Made by a program: the position numbers and the translations under genes | Shown: piece by piece, positions 13,223 through 26,000 of the stretch | Position numbering within the stretch: position 1 is the first letter of the stretch | Layout of the letters: each line of letters begins with the position of its first letter | NCBI GenBank assembly: GCA_027257055.1 | Contig: JAPVLO010000874.1 | Location: 310,001-374,000 of the forward strand | Origin: Cephalopachus bancanus | Lineage: Eukaryota; Chordata; Mammalia; Primates; Tarsiidae | Reading direction: 5' to 3' | DNA: 64,000 nucleotides | Notes under the pieces: generated by a model | The model's input: only the letters and a program-made list of their open reading frames with translations | Told to the model about the DNA's origin: nothing | Databases searched by the model: none

Positions 13223-13886
13223 CTGTACTATGTTATAGTGACCTCTGATACACATTACTAATGTGCACTCTTGCAGGTGTACTAATAACTAAGCTCATGC
13301 ATCTTTTGTATCTTTATCGTCCAAAGAAAATATACTGATTCTTTTCATTGCTGACATATGCCTTACTAAAATCAAACCATTTCGTCTGGTAACCCTTGAC
13401 AAGAAGGAAAATTGTGTCAGGATTTTGAACCAACACCGGTTGCTACTGATGTCTTTTTAAACCGGTTCTAAAATGTAAGACTGGCATACTCTCAGTTTGC
13501 ACTGTGGGAGAGGTGATGACTGGGGTGGGAAGAAACATGAAGAGGGAAGAGGAAACAGGAAACATGGAAAGCGCTGCAAGTCTTCTGGCTTCACTGCAGA
13601 CAAGTGGTTTCTCCTTCGCCTTTTAGCTTAAACTGGGCCGGTGTGATTTGGTGATTTAACCAAGCAAACGTATGCAGTAAACCGGCCCGCCTCAAACATA
13701 GGGAGACACCAGAAATGGACAAAGAAAACTAGTAAACAGCCCCAATGCTACAGCGAAGCTGCGACAGGTCTACGTCTTACACTCGGGAAGCCCAAGATGG
13801 AGGGCGAGGAACCCGGGGAGCTCCCGGAGTCCAACTCCCCGGCCTCGGGTCTGCCCAAGAGAAGTCAGGCGCCACGCCACGCCCCC

Positions 13887-13894
13887 TTACGTCA
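13887..13894 (+). promoter_or_regulatory. CRE-like site TTACGTCA
   Basis: Reverse complement of TGACGTAA, a CREB/ATF half-palindromic site, about 195 bases before the CASC3 ATG. A second related core (GACGTAAG) follows at about 13901. Confidence 0.6.
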
Positions 13895-13988
13895 CCGACA
13901 GACGTAAGCCGCTCTCCCGCAAACGTGCCGCAGGGCGCAGGCCCCACCCCCTGTCCCGCCCTCCCCAAAGCCGGGCGGCTAAACACCA

Positions 13989-13994
13989 CACGTG
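13989..13994 (+). promoter_or_regulatory. E-box CACGTG
   Basis: Palindromic CACGTG, the class bound by USF or MYC/MAX, about 95 bases before the CASC3 start codon. Confidence 0.55.
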
Positions 13995-14080
13995 AAGCAT
14001 GCCGGGACTGGTTCTCGAGTCTCCCAGCAGCCTCTGCGACGGGCGCGGTGCGTAAGTAGCTAGCCGGCGGTGGCCGTTCT

Positions 14081-14086
14081 ATGTAA
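14081..14086 (+). promoter_or_regulatory. Start-stop element ATGTAA one base before the CASC3 ATG
   Basis: ATG at 14081 is followed directly by TAA. One base later the true start ATG at 14088 appears (ATGTAAGATGG). The first ATG has a poor context (T at -3). The true start has A at -3 and G at +4. Confidence 0.9.
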
Positions 14087-14087
14087 G

Positions 14088-17000
14088 ATGGCGGACCGGC
14101 GGCGGCAGCGCGCTTCGCAGGACACAGAGGACGAAGAATCTGGTGCTTCCGGCTCAGACAGCGGCGGCTCTCTGGCGCGGGGCGGCGGGAGCTGCAGCGG
14201 TAGCGCCGGGGGCGGCGGCAGCGGATCTCTGTCTTCACAGCGCGGAGGCCGAGCCGGGGCCCTTCATCTGCGGCGGGTGGAGAGCGGGGGCGCAAAGAGC
14301 CCTGAAGAGTCTGAGTGTGTGAGTGCGCGCGGGCGGGGCGGGGCGGGGCGGGGCGTGGGTGCTGACGGCAGGCTAGGAGTTCATGGTAGATGCTGGGGCA
14401 TATTCTTCTGTTAGAAAAGAGGAGGGTTATCCCTGTGAGAGTTTGTATCCGGAGCCCCAAGGGAAGAGGAAGGGTTGGGGGGTTTCTGGGAGGAGGGCAG
14501 AGCTGCAGCAGATGGAAGGTGGATGTTTATTCAGAAATTAGGGCTGGAGGTGAAGAACTGGACCTGTCTCGGATACTACTTGTTAAAGATTTCTATTTCC
14601 CCATCTTCCTATTCAACCATTTTGTGTTGAGCTTTCGGTTTCTCTCCCACATTTCTTTTTTGGACCGTCCACCTCTAGAAGTTCCAGAACTAACACATAT
14701 ATTCTGTTTCTCTTCAGGAGAGTGAAGATGGCATTGAGGGTGATGGTGAGTAGCATCTTTTGCCACTTTATGAGAAGAGTTTTTTGCACATGAACTCAGA
14801 TTACTTATTTCCAACAGGTGACATCCTTTCAGGCTCTTATGAATTTAGGACCACAGAGTGGCTTTCTGTAGCATAGTGGTTGAAAACATAGGTTTTAGCA
14901 GTAGGGTTTGAGCAAGTCACTCTCTGAGCCTATTTCTCTGTTTGTAAACGGGTACTATAATTTTATCTGCCGCATGGGTTTATCTAGAATTAAATGAGAT
15001 TCTCGATCTGACTCACAGTAGGCAGTCAGAAAATGTAATTATAATTTTTTTTCACATATTTCCTTTTTCTTTCAGCTGTTCTCTCGGATTATGAAAGCGC
15101 AGAAGACTCAGAAGTGAGTGGGATAGCTTCCTTTTCCTATGGTGTAGGTCAGAAAACGCATTTAAAAAGCATGTATACACCTTTGTTGCAAAAAATACCA
15201 TGACCTGCTTGTTTATCCTGTTGTGCATTCTTCATTGATGCTTCTGAAAAACTGTTACAGAAGGTCTTGTTCAGTTAGAATGAGGGAAAACTTGGGCAAG
15301 CCTCTTCAAGCCACAGGTGTTAACACTGATAATAGTAGGCTTCTCTCCCTATCTGAAGAAAATAAGGTTTTAAATAAGAGAAAGGAAGCCGGGCTCGGTG
15401 GCTCAGCCTGTTATCTTGTGCTTTGGGAGGCTGAGGTGAATAGATTGCCTGAGCCCACGGGTTCGAGACCCACCTGGGCAACTTGGCGAGACCTCATCTC
15501 TACAATAAATCAAAAAATTAGCTGGGCGTGGTAGTGCGTGCCTGTAGTTCCAGCTACTTGGAAGGCTGAGGCGGAAGGATTGCCGGAGCCAGCTGGTCGA
15601 GGCTGCGCTGGCTGGGAGCCTGCCACTGCACTCCAGCCTGGGCGACAGAGTGAGACTCCAACTAAATAAATAAGTAAGAGAAAGAAAACATCCTGAAGTC
15701 CTTCCCAGGTTCATTTTATGCTGTCTAGGTGGAGGTGCTAACCAGTTGGATATTTTTTTCCAGATGTGTTTGAAGTCCTTGAAAGGGCAGGATTCTGAGT
15801 GGTTTGTGCTAAAAGCGTTTCTTATTTTGTTTTTGTTTTTTGTTTTTTTGAGTTGGAGTCTCACTCTGTCGCCCAGACTGGAGTGCAGTGGCCACTCCCG
15901 GCCACCGCAGCCTCGACCTGCTGGGCTCCGGCGATCCTTCCGCCTCAGTCTTCCAAGTAACCAGAATTACAGGCATGCGCTACCACACCCGGCTGATTTT
16001 TTTTTTTTTTTTTTTTTTTTAAATTATAGAGATGAGGTCTCGCTGCCCAGGTGGGTCACGAATTCCCTCCTTTTTTTTTTTTTTTTTTTGACTTGGAGTC
16101 TCTCTCCGTTGCCCAGACTGGAGTGCAGTGGCCGCTCCCGGCCAGCACAGCCTCGACCTGCTGGGCTCTGGCGATCCTTCTGCCTCAGCCTTCCAAGTAG
16201 TTGGAATTACAAGCATGCGCTACCACGCCCGGCTGATTTTTTTGATTTATTTTAGAGATGAGGTCTCGCCTGCCCAGGCGGGTCTTGAACCCACGGGCTC
16301 AGGCAATCCACTCACCTCAGCCTCCCAAAGGCACGGGATTACAGGCTGAGCCGCTGAGCCTGGCAATTCCCTCATTTTATAGATGGGAGTTTCACTGTCT
16401 TTAGGAGAAAGTTGAAGGCAGGCTTTTGTGAACTTACTTGTTTTGATTGAATAAACTACTAGAGTTGCCATCAAAATAGTTGTTTGTTTCCTGGGTTATT
16501 GAGTAGTGTCCTGAGTTCTGGATTTTGGTGATAGAGTTATATACGGGAGACTTGGACGATGGGTCAAAGATTTAGTCTATTAATACTATAGGATAGGACT
16601 GTTATTACATTTACACTGCATTAAGACTTTGAAGATGGAACAGTGAACACTATAATTTGTATCTTTAGCAATCTTACAAATTAACAAAGCCAGGCAGACA
16701 TTCAGGCAGTCATACTACTTAGTGACAGCTGCTGAGTAGGGCTAAGTAGGGCTTATGTCTAGTCACTGAATCCATCTTAGGCAGTCAGGAAATAAGTGAC
16801 AGTTAGCTAGGCAGAATGTGTTCTAGGCAGAGAACAACAGTCAGGAAAACCCAAAGACGAAAGAGAAGATGGAGCATTTGAGAACTTGGAAGTAGTTTGA
16901 TGTGACTAGCATGTTGTTGGACAGGCTGGGTACCAGAAAGCAAGGCAAAGGGCCAGATCATGAAGGACCTTACTTGTTCCTTCTCTTTATTAGGTGCCTG

Positions 17001-20000
17001 CTTCGTGCCAGGAGCTATACTAGGCACTGGGTAAAAGACAGGCATGGTTCTCTTGTGGAGTTTACATTCTGGGTTAGAGGGAGAATACAGATATGATTAA
17101 ACTGATTATGTGGTAAGTGCCATGATATTGGCAGCATAGAGTGCTTTGGTAGCACATAGCAGGGGGAGCTAATTAGGTTTAGGTTGTTTGGAAACCCTTA
17201 GAGAATAGTATATTTAAATAGAGACAAGAAGGATGAGTACGAGTTAGCCAGGCAAATTCTAAGCAGAGGAAACGTTGGAAGGCCTGGGAGGCCTAGAAGG
17301 TATAGATTGCATGGCAAGGTGGAGGATATGACACATTTAGTGTGATTAGAACATAAGAAGGCTGCAAAGGGAAGTGATAAGAGATGCATTTGAGTCCAAA
17401 TGTTAAAGTAAGCCAGGTTACAAAGTATTTTGACTTACTTTATTCTAAGGAAATAAAAAACTATAGCTGTTTTTAAAAATAATTATATGGCTGGGCTCGG
17501 TGGCTCAGCCTGTAATCTAGCACTTTGGGAGGCCGAGGTGAGAAGATTGCCTGAGCCCAGAAGTTTGAGACCAGCCTGGGTAACTTGGTGAGACTTTGTC
17601 TCTACAATAAATCAAAAAATTAGCCGGGTGTATGCCTTTGGTTCCAGCTACTTGGAAGGCTGAGGCAGAAGGATCGCCTGAGCCCGGTAGGTTGAGGCTA
17701 CGATGGCTGTGAGCATGCCACTGCACTCCAGCCTGGGCAACAGAGTGAGACTCCTACTCAAAAAAAAAAGTTACAAGAGGTTTTGGGGTTGGGAATATTT
17801 GCAGTATAAATGCTTTTTGATTTATGATACAGTTAGGTACCTTGCTGATAGACCTGTTGTGAATTGAAAATAGTATAAGTCAAAATTGCATGGCTGGCTG
17901 AGAGCTGGGGCTCTGCTGCTGCCCTAGCAATCAAGAAAAGGGCAATTTTTACTGAATGGATATCGCTTTTGCACCATCATGAAGCTGAAAAGTTGTAAGT
18001 TGAACCGTCATAAGACGAGGACTGTCTGTAGTCACTAGAGAATGTAAACACTGGAAAAACTGGCAGGCAGTATAGAGTGTTCAGTGAGGTTTGGGGACTG
18101 TGAATTTATTGATGCTCACCATTCTGTATGTAAAGGAGTTTAGGTATTATGCTAATTGCAAGGTAAGAAATGTTACTGAAGGTTTAGGTGTGGAAGATGA
18201 ATTTGGGTGAGGCGCAGGGCAAGACTAGAGGCAGGAGAGCTTAGGTTGTTAGGATAGTCCAGAGAGCATGATGTGTCCCCTATAAAAGGGCCATGGGACT
18301 GGAAAGACATGGACAAATTTGAGAGATGTTCTGGTGATACTAACAGAATCTCTTCATTGATTGAATGTGGAACCTGAATTAAGGAGTCAAAGAGATGCCC
18401 AGGTTGATGAGTGGTATTAATCACTAAGAAAGGCAGAGAGATTTCAGAGAGGACAGTTGGTAGGTTAGATTTTAGATATTTTGAGATTGAGGAACCTGTG
18501 GGACTTTCAAGTGGCAATACCTAGTATATAATTTTAATTCCTAATTAATTTCTTATACCTTTCTAAGCTTTCATTTCATTTTGAGCTTTTTAAAATTCTG
18601 ATTGATGTTCCTTCGTGCCTTTTAATGTCTCTTTTAGCTCATTTTGAAATTGAAAGCCGGGCTTGGTGGCTCAGCCTGTAATCCCAGCACTTTGGGAGGC
18701 TGAGGTGAGTGGATTGCCTGAGCCCGTGGGTTCGAGACCCGCCTGGGCAATTTGGTGAGACCTCATCTCTACAATAAAATCAAAAATGAGCTGGGCGTGA
18801 TAGTGCGCGCCTGTAGTTCCAGCTACTTGGAAGGCTGAGGCGGAAGGATCGCCGGAACCCAGCAGGTCGAGGCTGCAGTGACCGGAAGTGGCCACTGCAC
18901 TCCAGTCTGGGTGACAGAGTGCGACCCCAACTCAAAAAGAAATAGAAGTGGCAGCTGGGCAGCAGGGGCTCATGCCTGTAATCTCAGCACTTTGGGAGGC
19001 TGAGGTGGGAGGATTGCTTGAGTCTAGGATTTCAAGACCTGCTTGGGCAACATAGCAAGACCTCATTGCAGCTGGGCTTGGTGGCTCAGCCTGTAATCTC
19101 TCGCTTGGGGAGGCTGAAGTGAGTGGATTGCCTGAGCCCGCAGGTTTGAGACTCGCCTGGGCAACTTGGCGAGACCTCGTGTGCTCGCCTGTAGTTCCAG
19201 CTACTTGGAAGGTTGAGGCGGAAGGATCGCCTGAACCCAGCAGGTCGAGGCTGCGATGGCTGGGAGTGGCTGCTGTACTCCAGTCTGGGCAAGAGTGAGA
19301 CTCCAACTCAAAAAAAAAAAAAAATTAGCCAGACGTGGTAGCATGCACCTGTGGCTTCGGCTACTTGAAAGGTTCGCTGGAGCCCAGCAGGTCAAGGTTG
19401 TGGTGGCCGGGAGCATGCCACTGCACTCCAGTCTGGGTGACAGAGTGAGACTCCAACTCAAAAAAAAAAAAAAAAAAATGACCTCATTGCTACAAAAAAA
19501 AATGAAAAAATTAGCTGGGTATAGTGACACACGCCTGTAGTCCCAGCTACTTGGAAGGCTGAGGTGGAAGAATCCCCTGAGCCCAGAAGGTTGAAGCTGC
19601 GGTGAGCCTAGATCATGTCAGTGCCCTCCATTCTGGGCAACAGAGTGAGACTCTGATTTGAAAAAGAAATAGAAATGGCATTTTTTATTTTTTTTGAGTT
19701 GGAGTCTTACTCTGTCGCCCAGGCTGGAGTGTAGTGGCATGCTCACGGCCACCGGATTTTTGACCTGCTGGGCTCAGGCGATCCTTCTGTCTCAGCCTTC
19801 CAAGTAGCTGGAAACTACAGGTGTGTGCCATCACGCCCAGCTTTTAAAATTTTTTTTTACTGTAGAGATGAGTGTTCATCAAGTTGCCCAGGCTGGTCTT
19901 GAACCCCTGAGCTCAGGCAGTCCTGTCTGCTCAGCTTCCCAAAGTGCTGGAATTACAGGCTTGAGCCAACATACCTGGCCTTTTGTTTTCTTTTTTTTTT

Positions 20001-23000
20001 TTGAGTTGGGGTCTCACTCTGTCGCCCAGGCTGGAGTGCAGTAGCACGCTGTTGGCCACCGCAGCCTTGACCTGCTAGACTCAGGCGATCCTTGCTCTCC
20101 CCTCGGCCTCCCAAGGTGCTGGGATTATAGGCGTGAGCCACTGTGCCTGGCCAGAAATGGCAATTTTGATGTGATATGCACATATCTTTCTGGCGTGTTT
20201 TAATTTTCTGTAAGAATGTTATTTTTTTCTTAGAACTTTTATGGGCTTTAACTTCTATGTTTTCTGTTCATTTTTATGTAAAATTAGTTTTCTTGGTCTT
20301 TTAAAAGGATGTATAATTTAGGTGAGCTTTTTCCAGCTTTGCAGAACTCCCTCTTCTGTTGTTTTTCTGTGGAATTTAAAAAAATATGAAGACTTGGTTT
20401 CTGAGATTTATTGTTTTTGTTCCTGCCCTGTTTTTTTCTAGACCTCCTCTGTCCTGCTCAATTTGATTCTATTCTCAACAGATTTCTCCTTAGTGTGGGA
20501 CCCTGTTTTAGAAGGGAACCCTGGCAGCCAAGTCATTTTCACCCCTTCGGACTTCACCACTTGAGCCTTCATTCACTTGGAATAACTGCTAGTTTCAACT
20601 GCTGTTTTCAGTTTTGCCTGTTTTGCTTTCCATTGACAGCATATTATTTTGGGTTCTCTTGTTTTCAGGTCCATTTACTTCTCTCTACTTTCTCATGCAT
20701 AGCATGGATACCAATACTATGCAAGTCTCGTCGCTGTTAGTGCTTTGTTCTTATGAACTTACATTTTGGGGCTCAGGGGCTACCTTGTAACTTAGTTTGC
20801 TGTAAATGTTTAGGTTTTGCCATCCAGAAGTCCTGTCATTCCATGTGGAAATTTGAAGAGAGATTGAAAAAAAAAAAACTATGCCATTTTCTCAGAAACC
20901 TCCAAGAAAACTTTTTTTTGCTGGGTGATGAGGTGGGGCTGGGGAATTTGGGTCAGGTCTTACTGTATTGCCCAGGCTGATCTTGAACCTAGGCTCAAAC
21001 AGTTCAAGTAACTGGGACTACAGACAGGAGCACCTGACCTTTGCCCATTTTTAAGTTGGATTATTTGTCTTTTTATTGAGTTTTAAGAGTTAATGTATTC
21101 TAGATGTAAGTTTCTTTTTGTTTGTTTGTTTTTTGTTTTTTGAGTTGGAGTCTCATTCTGTCGCCCAGACTGGAGTGCAGTGGCTGCTCCTGGCCACCGC
21201 AGCCTTGACCTGCTGGGCTCCAGCGATCCTTCCACCTCAGCCTTCCTAGTAGCTAGAACTACAGGCACGCGCTACCACGCCTGGCTAAGTTTTGATTTAT
21301 TGTAGAGATGAGGTCTCGCCAAGTTGCCCAGGTGGGTCTCGAACCCGCGGGCTCAGGCAGTCCACTCACCTCAGCCTCCCAAAGGTGCGGGATTACAGGC
21401 TGAGCCACCGAGCCCGGCTCTTTTGTTTCTTTGAATTGGAGTCTCACTCTGTTGCCCAGGTGGGGTGCAGTGGGGCATGCTCATGGCCACCACAGCCTCA
21501 GCCTGCTGGGCTCAGGTGATCCTTTCACCTCAGCCTTCCAAGTAGCTGGAACTAGAAGCATGTGCTTCCATACCTGGCTAATTTTTGATTTATTGTAGAG
21601 ATGATGTCTCGCCAAGTTCCCTGGGTGGGTCTCGAACCCTCAGGCTCAGGCAATCCACTCGCCTTGGCCTCTCAAAGTGCTGGAATTACAGGCTGAGCTA
21701 TCAAGCCTGGCCTATATACAGGTTTCTTTTTTTTTAATTGGAGTCTCACTCTGTCGCCCAGACTGGAGTGCAATGGCCGCTCCCGGCCACCACAGCCTCG
21801 ACCTGCTGGGCTCCGGTGATTCTTCCGCCTCAGCCTTCTGAGTAGCCGGAATTACAGGCACACGCTACCACGCCTGGCTGATTTTTTGATTTATTGTAGA
21901 GATGAGGTGTCGCTGCCCAGGCGGGTCTCGAACTCGCGGGCTCAGGCAGTCCACTCACCTCAGCCTCCCAGGCGCTGGGATTACAGGCTGAGCCACCTAG
22001 CCCGGCTATATTTACTATTTTTCATTTAAGAGTTTTGTATTTGTAGGTCTTACGTGTAGGTCTTTGATCCTAACCTCCATTTGAGTTAATTTTTCTATGT
22101 ATTTTTCTATGTGAGGTAAAGGTCAACTTCATTCTTTTGCATGTGACAGTTTTGGTCTAAGGGCTGTTTAAATTTTATTCTTTTAAAAGTGGAACAGATT
22201 TACTTAAAAAAAAGTATAGCAGTTCCAGGTTAAGACTGGTTTGGAGTGTAGCAATGGAAATGGATGGCTGAGGTGAAGAGTTCAACCTGAGTGCTATAGT
22301 CTTCAAGTAAATGATAGGGTAGGCTCAGCGGAGCAAGGGTTTAAACTGAAGCTGAAATGGGCACAGTAACTTATGCCCAGAATCCTAGTACTTTGGGAGA
22401 ATGAGGCAAGAGGATTGCTTGAGCCAGGAGTTCGCGACTAACCTACTCAACATAGCAAGACCCTGTCTCTACAAAAAACTTAAAAATTAGCCAGGCATAG
22501 TGGTGTATGCTACTCGGGAGGCTGAGGCAGGAAGATCTCTTGAGCCCAGGAGTTTGAGGCTACGTTAAACCATGATTGCACCACTGCACTCCAGCCTAGA
22601 CAACAGAGCAAGACACTGTCTCTAAAAATAAAATGAGACTGTAGTAGTTAGATCCGGAAGAGACATTGAGAATGAGGAGGACATCAACACCACCTCTTGT
22701 TCTGAAATATTTTGGGAGTGGAAGGATGTGCTATAACTTCTGCATGACAGTTTTTCAAGGGAACCAATTCCTATAGAGGAGACTTAGTAAGTGTTGTAGA
22801 GAGGGTTCACTGAAGTGGTGAATAAGGTAGGGAAGTTTGTCTCCTAAAATAGGGTTCTGATGACATCCTCTAGCTAAAGTGGTGTGACCCTAGGGTAGCA
22901 CCTTGGCTTCAGTTAGTTGAAGCTTTGGAGTCTCCTTAGCACTTTGCTACGTGTAACTTTCTGTTCTGCCCTGGAAACCAGACTAGTTTCTCACTTGGAA

Positions 23001-26000
23001 TTAAAAATGTTGCCTCATTTGACATTCTACCCAGACTGCAGAGGGTGGAGCATAAAGCAGAGTTCCCTTATTAATCATGTTTTGTTTGTTTGTTTTTTGA
23101 GTTGGAGTCTCCATCACCCAGGCTGGAGTGCAGTGGCACACTCACGGCCACCCCAGTGTCAACCAGCTGGGCTCAGGCGATCCTTCTGCCTCAGCCTTCC
23201 AAGTAGCCGGAACTACAGGTGCCCGCTACCATACCTGGCTAATTTTTTTTGATTTATTGAATAGATGAGGTCTTGCCAAGTTGCCCAGGCTGTTCTCAAG
23301 CCCATGGACTCGCAATCACCTAACCTCGGTCTCCCAAAGTGCTGGGACTACAGGCTTGAGCCACTGTGCCCAGCCAACAGAGTTTCCTTATTAATTGTGC
23401 TGATACTATTTTAGGATGTTTGGATTCAGGTGTGTGTGTGGGGGGGTGAGTACTGAATTAAAGTCACATACACGCCTCAAGCAAGTTCTTGTCATTTCTG
23501 CTGGAAAACCTGCAGGAAACATAGGATCAAGGAAGGAACTGAATGATTACCATCCACCACAATCCCCATCTCAAGAGGAGGAGAAATGTCATGCAATTGA
23601 GGGAAAATAGGAACAATTAAGAGAGTTTGGTTGTTAAAAAGCTATAGGTAAAGGCTTGATTCTTCTAGTGTGGGTAGTCAGGCAGTTTCCCTCAATTCTG
23701 TTACCTTTCTGGGGATTCTTTTTTTTTTGAGTTGGAGTCTCACTCTGTCTCCCAGGCTGGAGGGCAGTGGCACCCACAGCCTCAACCTGCTGGGCTCTGG
23801 TGATCCTTCTGCTTCAGCCTTCCAAGTAGCTGGAACTACAGGTATACACTACCACGCCTGGCTAATTTTTGATTTATTGTAGAGACAAGATCTCACCAAG
23901 TTGCCTAGGTGGGTCTCAAACCCACGGGCTCAGGCAGTCCACTCGCCTTGGCCTCCCAAAGTGCTGGGATTACAGGCTGAGCCACCGAGCCTGGTCCTCA
24001 ATAGCCTCTTAACAGGCCTTCCTGCCTCTACTTTTGCCCCCATCCAGCCCACGCTTCGTTTTCAAAAATTTACATTTGACTATGTCACTTTCTTTCTTTC
24101 TTTTTGAGTTGGAGTCTCACTCCACACCTAGGCTGAAGTGTAGTGGCACACTCACAGCCACCCCAGCATCGACCTGCTGGGCTCTGGTGATCCTTGCGCC
24201 TCAGCCTTCCAAGTAGCCGGAACTAGAGGCACGTACCACCACGCCTGACTAATTCCAGGCTGGGTAACAGCGTGAGACTCCAACTCAAAAAAAAAAAAGT
24301 AAGTTAGAGATAGAAAGAGGAGATTCACCTCCCCAAGGCAGGAAAGGGAGCCAAAGCCAGGAGGCAAGGTGACAGCCATAACTCAAAGAGTACATGACCA
24401 TACCAGAGTCTAGGAAGGCAGTGGCAAAACTAACTTTTTGATTTACTGTAGAAATGACCAGAGCCCGCAGGCTCTTTACCTGCCTGGGCAACTTGGCAAG
24501 ACCTCATCTCTACAATAAATCAAAAATTACCCGGGTGTGGTAGTGCATGCCTGTAGTTCCAGCTACTCGGAAGGCTGAGGCGGAAGGATCGCTGGAGCCC
24601 AGCAGGTCGAGGCTGAGGTGGCTGGGAGCGGCCACTGTACTCCAGTCTGGGCGACAGAGTGAGACTCCAACTCCCCCCAAAAAAGAAATGAGGTCTTGCC
24701 AAGTTTCCCAGGCTGGTCTCGAATCCATGGACTCAGGCAATCTTCTTGCTTCAGCCTCCCACATGGCTGGGATTACAGATGCTAGCCAAATATAACTTTT
24801 GACTCCTCAAAAGCTTAACCTACTAATGGCCTGTTGTCAACTGGACGCCTTATCAATAACAAACAGTCTGCATGTATTTTGCATGTTATATGTATTTTAT
24901 TCTGTACTTTTACAATAAAGTAAGCTAGAGAAAAGGTTATTAAAACCGTTCATTAAGTAGAAGTGCATCATTACCAAGGTCTTTCTTCATCCTCATCGTC
25001 TTCATGTTGAGTAGGCTAAGGAAGAGGAGGGGTTGATCTTGCTGTCTTGGATAGAAGCGAAACAGGTAGAGGAGGTGGAAGGGGAGGGAAGAACTCTGGG
25101 TGCAACTTTTTATTGAAAACAGTCTGCATATAAGTGGACCCACGCAGTTCAAACCCGTGTTGTAAAAGGGTCAACTGTACCCAGATGCTGAGCAGGGAAT
25201 AATGGGGAAGAGGACTAATTAGCTTATCTGAGCCAATCAGGCATACTTAGGTCTATTTAAAGAGAAGGCAGAGGCCGGGCCCTGTGGCTCACACCTGTAA
25301 TCCCAGCACTTTGGGAGGCTGAGACAAGAGGACTGCCTGATCCCAGGGGTTCGCGACGGGCGTGAGCACCTTGGTGAGACCTCTTCTCTACAATAAATTT
25401 AAAAACTGGCCAGGCATGGTAGCGCGCATCTGTAGTTCCAGCTACTTGGAAGGCTGAGGCAGAGGGTTCACCTGAGCCCAGCAGGTTGAGGCTGCGGTGG
25501 CCGTGAGGCTGCTTGGTTCCCTACCTAGAACTTGCCATATCTCTATTTCCTAACTCTTTCTAGTGGCCTCTATTTAGAAAATGGCCTCATGACCCTTCTT
25601 TGTGTGTGTAGGCCCAACACTCTTTCATGAGCAGGCTTATCCAATCTTGATGGGGTAAGATGGAAGAAGGTAGAGAGGAAACAGCACAGGCTTTAGAGTT
25701 TTTCATTTCTAAGATACAGTCATTGTGTAGCGTGTTCCCTAAGATTTTCATAATGATGTGATTCTAGACAGAATTTTTGACTTTGGGATTCTCTTGCTGT
25801 GCAAAATGAGTACTCATATCATAGGTATCAGAAAGTATAAGCCACTGTTTTGCAACTTGAGGGTAATAGTACAGTAGTGCCTTAGGAAGTCATGGTGTTA
25901 CTAAAAGGAGTTTGGAAACCCATTATCTCTGCTGTCATCTGTAGACTAATATACATCTTCCACCTTTATGTACTACTATTTAAATAGATGTACCAGCACT

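Larger units (their letters stand above)
11866..13445. mobile_element. Ancient CR1/L3-like LINE 3' fragment, split by two Alus
   Basis: The stretch starts with phrases typical of amniote CR1-type LINE 3' ends, such as TTGGAAAGACCTTAGAGGTC, then ATCTAGTCTGACCC, ACAACATTCCAGACAAATG, TCCAGCTTCTGCTTCAACA and GAACCCATTGGTTCTTG. Similar but more diverged text resumes after the Alus at about 12573-12874 and 12939-13222. Assignment is from memory of CR1/L3 consensus text and is tentative. The region might equally be an old repeat of another family. Confidence 0.4.
13740..14390 (+). promoter_or_regulatory. CASC3 CpG-island promoter
   Basis: GC-rich, CpG-dense stretch around CASC3 exon 1. It has no TATA box. 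Visible motifs are a CRE-like TTACGTCA at 13887-13894, an E-box CACGTG at 13989-13994, a YY1-like AAGATGGCGG over the start codon (14086-14095), and repeated GGGGCGG boxes just inside intron 1 (about 14330-14357). The transcription start is not determined, but the distance to the ATG suggests it lies between about 13900 and 14080. Confidence 0.85.
18955..19669 (+). mobile_element. Outer AluJ-like element split by an insertion
   Basis: The left half, 18955 to about 19070, stops at GACCTCATTGC. The text resumes at about 19481 with GACCTCATTGCTACAAAAAA and runs to about 19669. The duplicated GACCTCATTGC is the target site of the inner Alus. Confidence 0.9.
24093..24790 (-). mobile_element. Alu broken by two insertions
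   Basis: The right arm spans about 24103-24252 and ends GCCTGACTAA. The text continues at about 24431 (CTAACTTTTTGATTTACTG) and again from about 24685 (GAAATGAGGTCTTGCC) to 24790. The two gaps hold a truncated SINE with a unique tail and a sense Alu. Confidence 0.8.

Noticed and set aside
13777..14460. 227-codon minus-strand open frame over CASC3 exon 1
   Set aside because: GC-rich sequence lacks stop codons by composition, and the frame crosses promoter, exon and intron alike. A divergent transcript is possible but not supported by the sequence.
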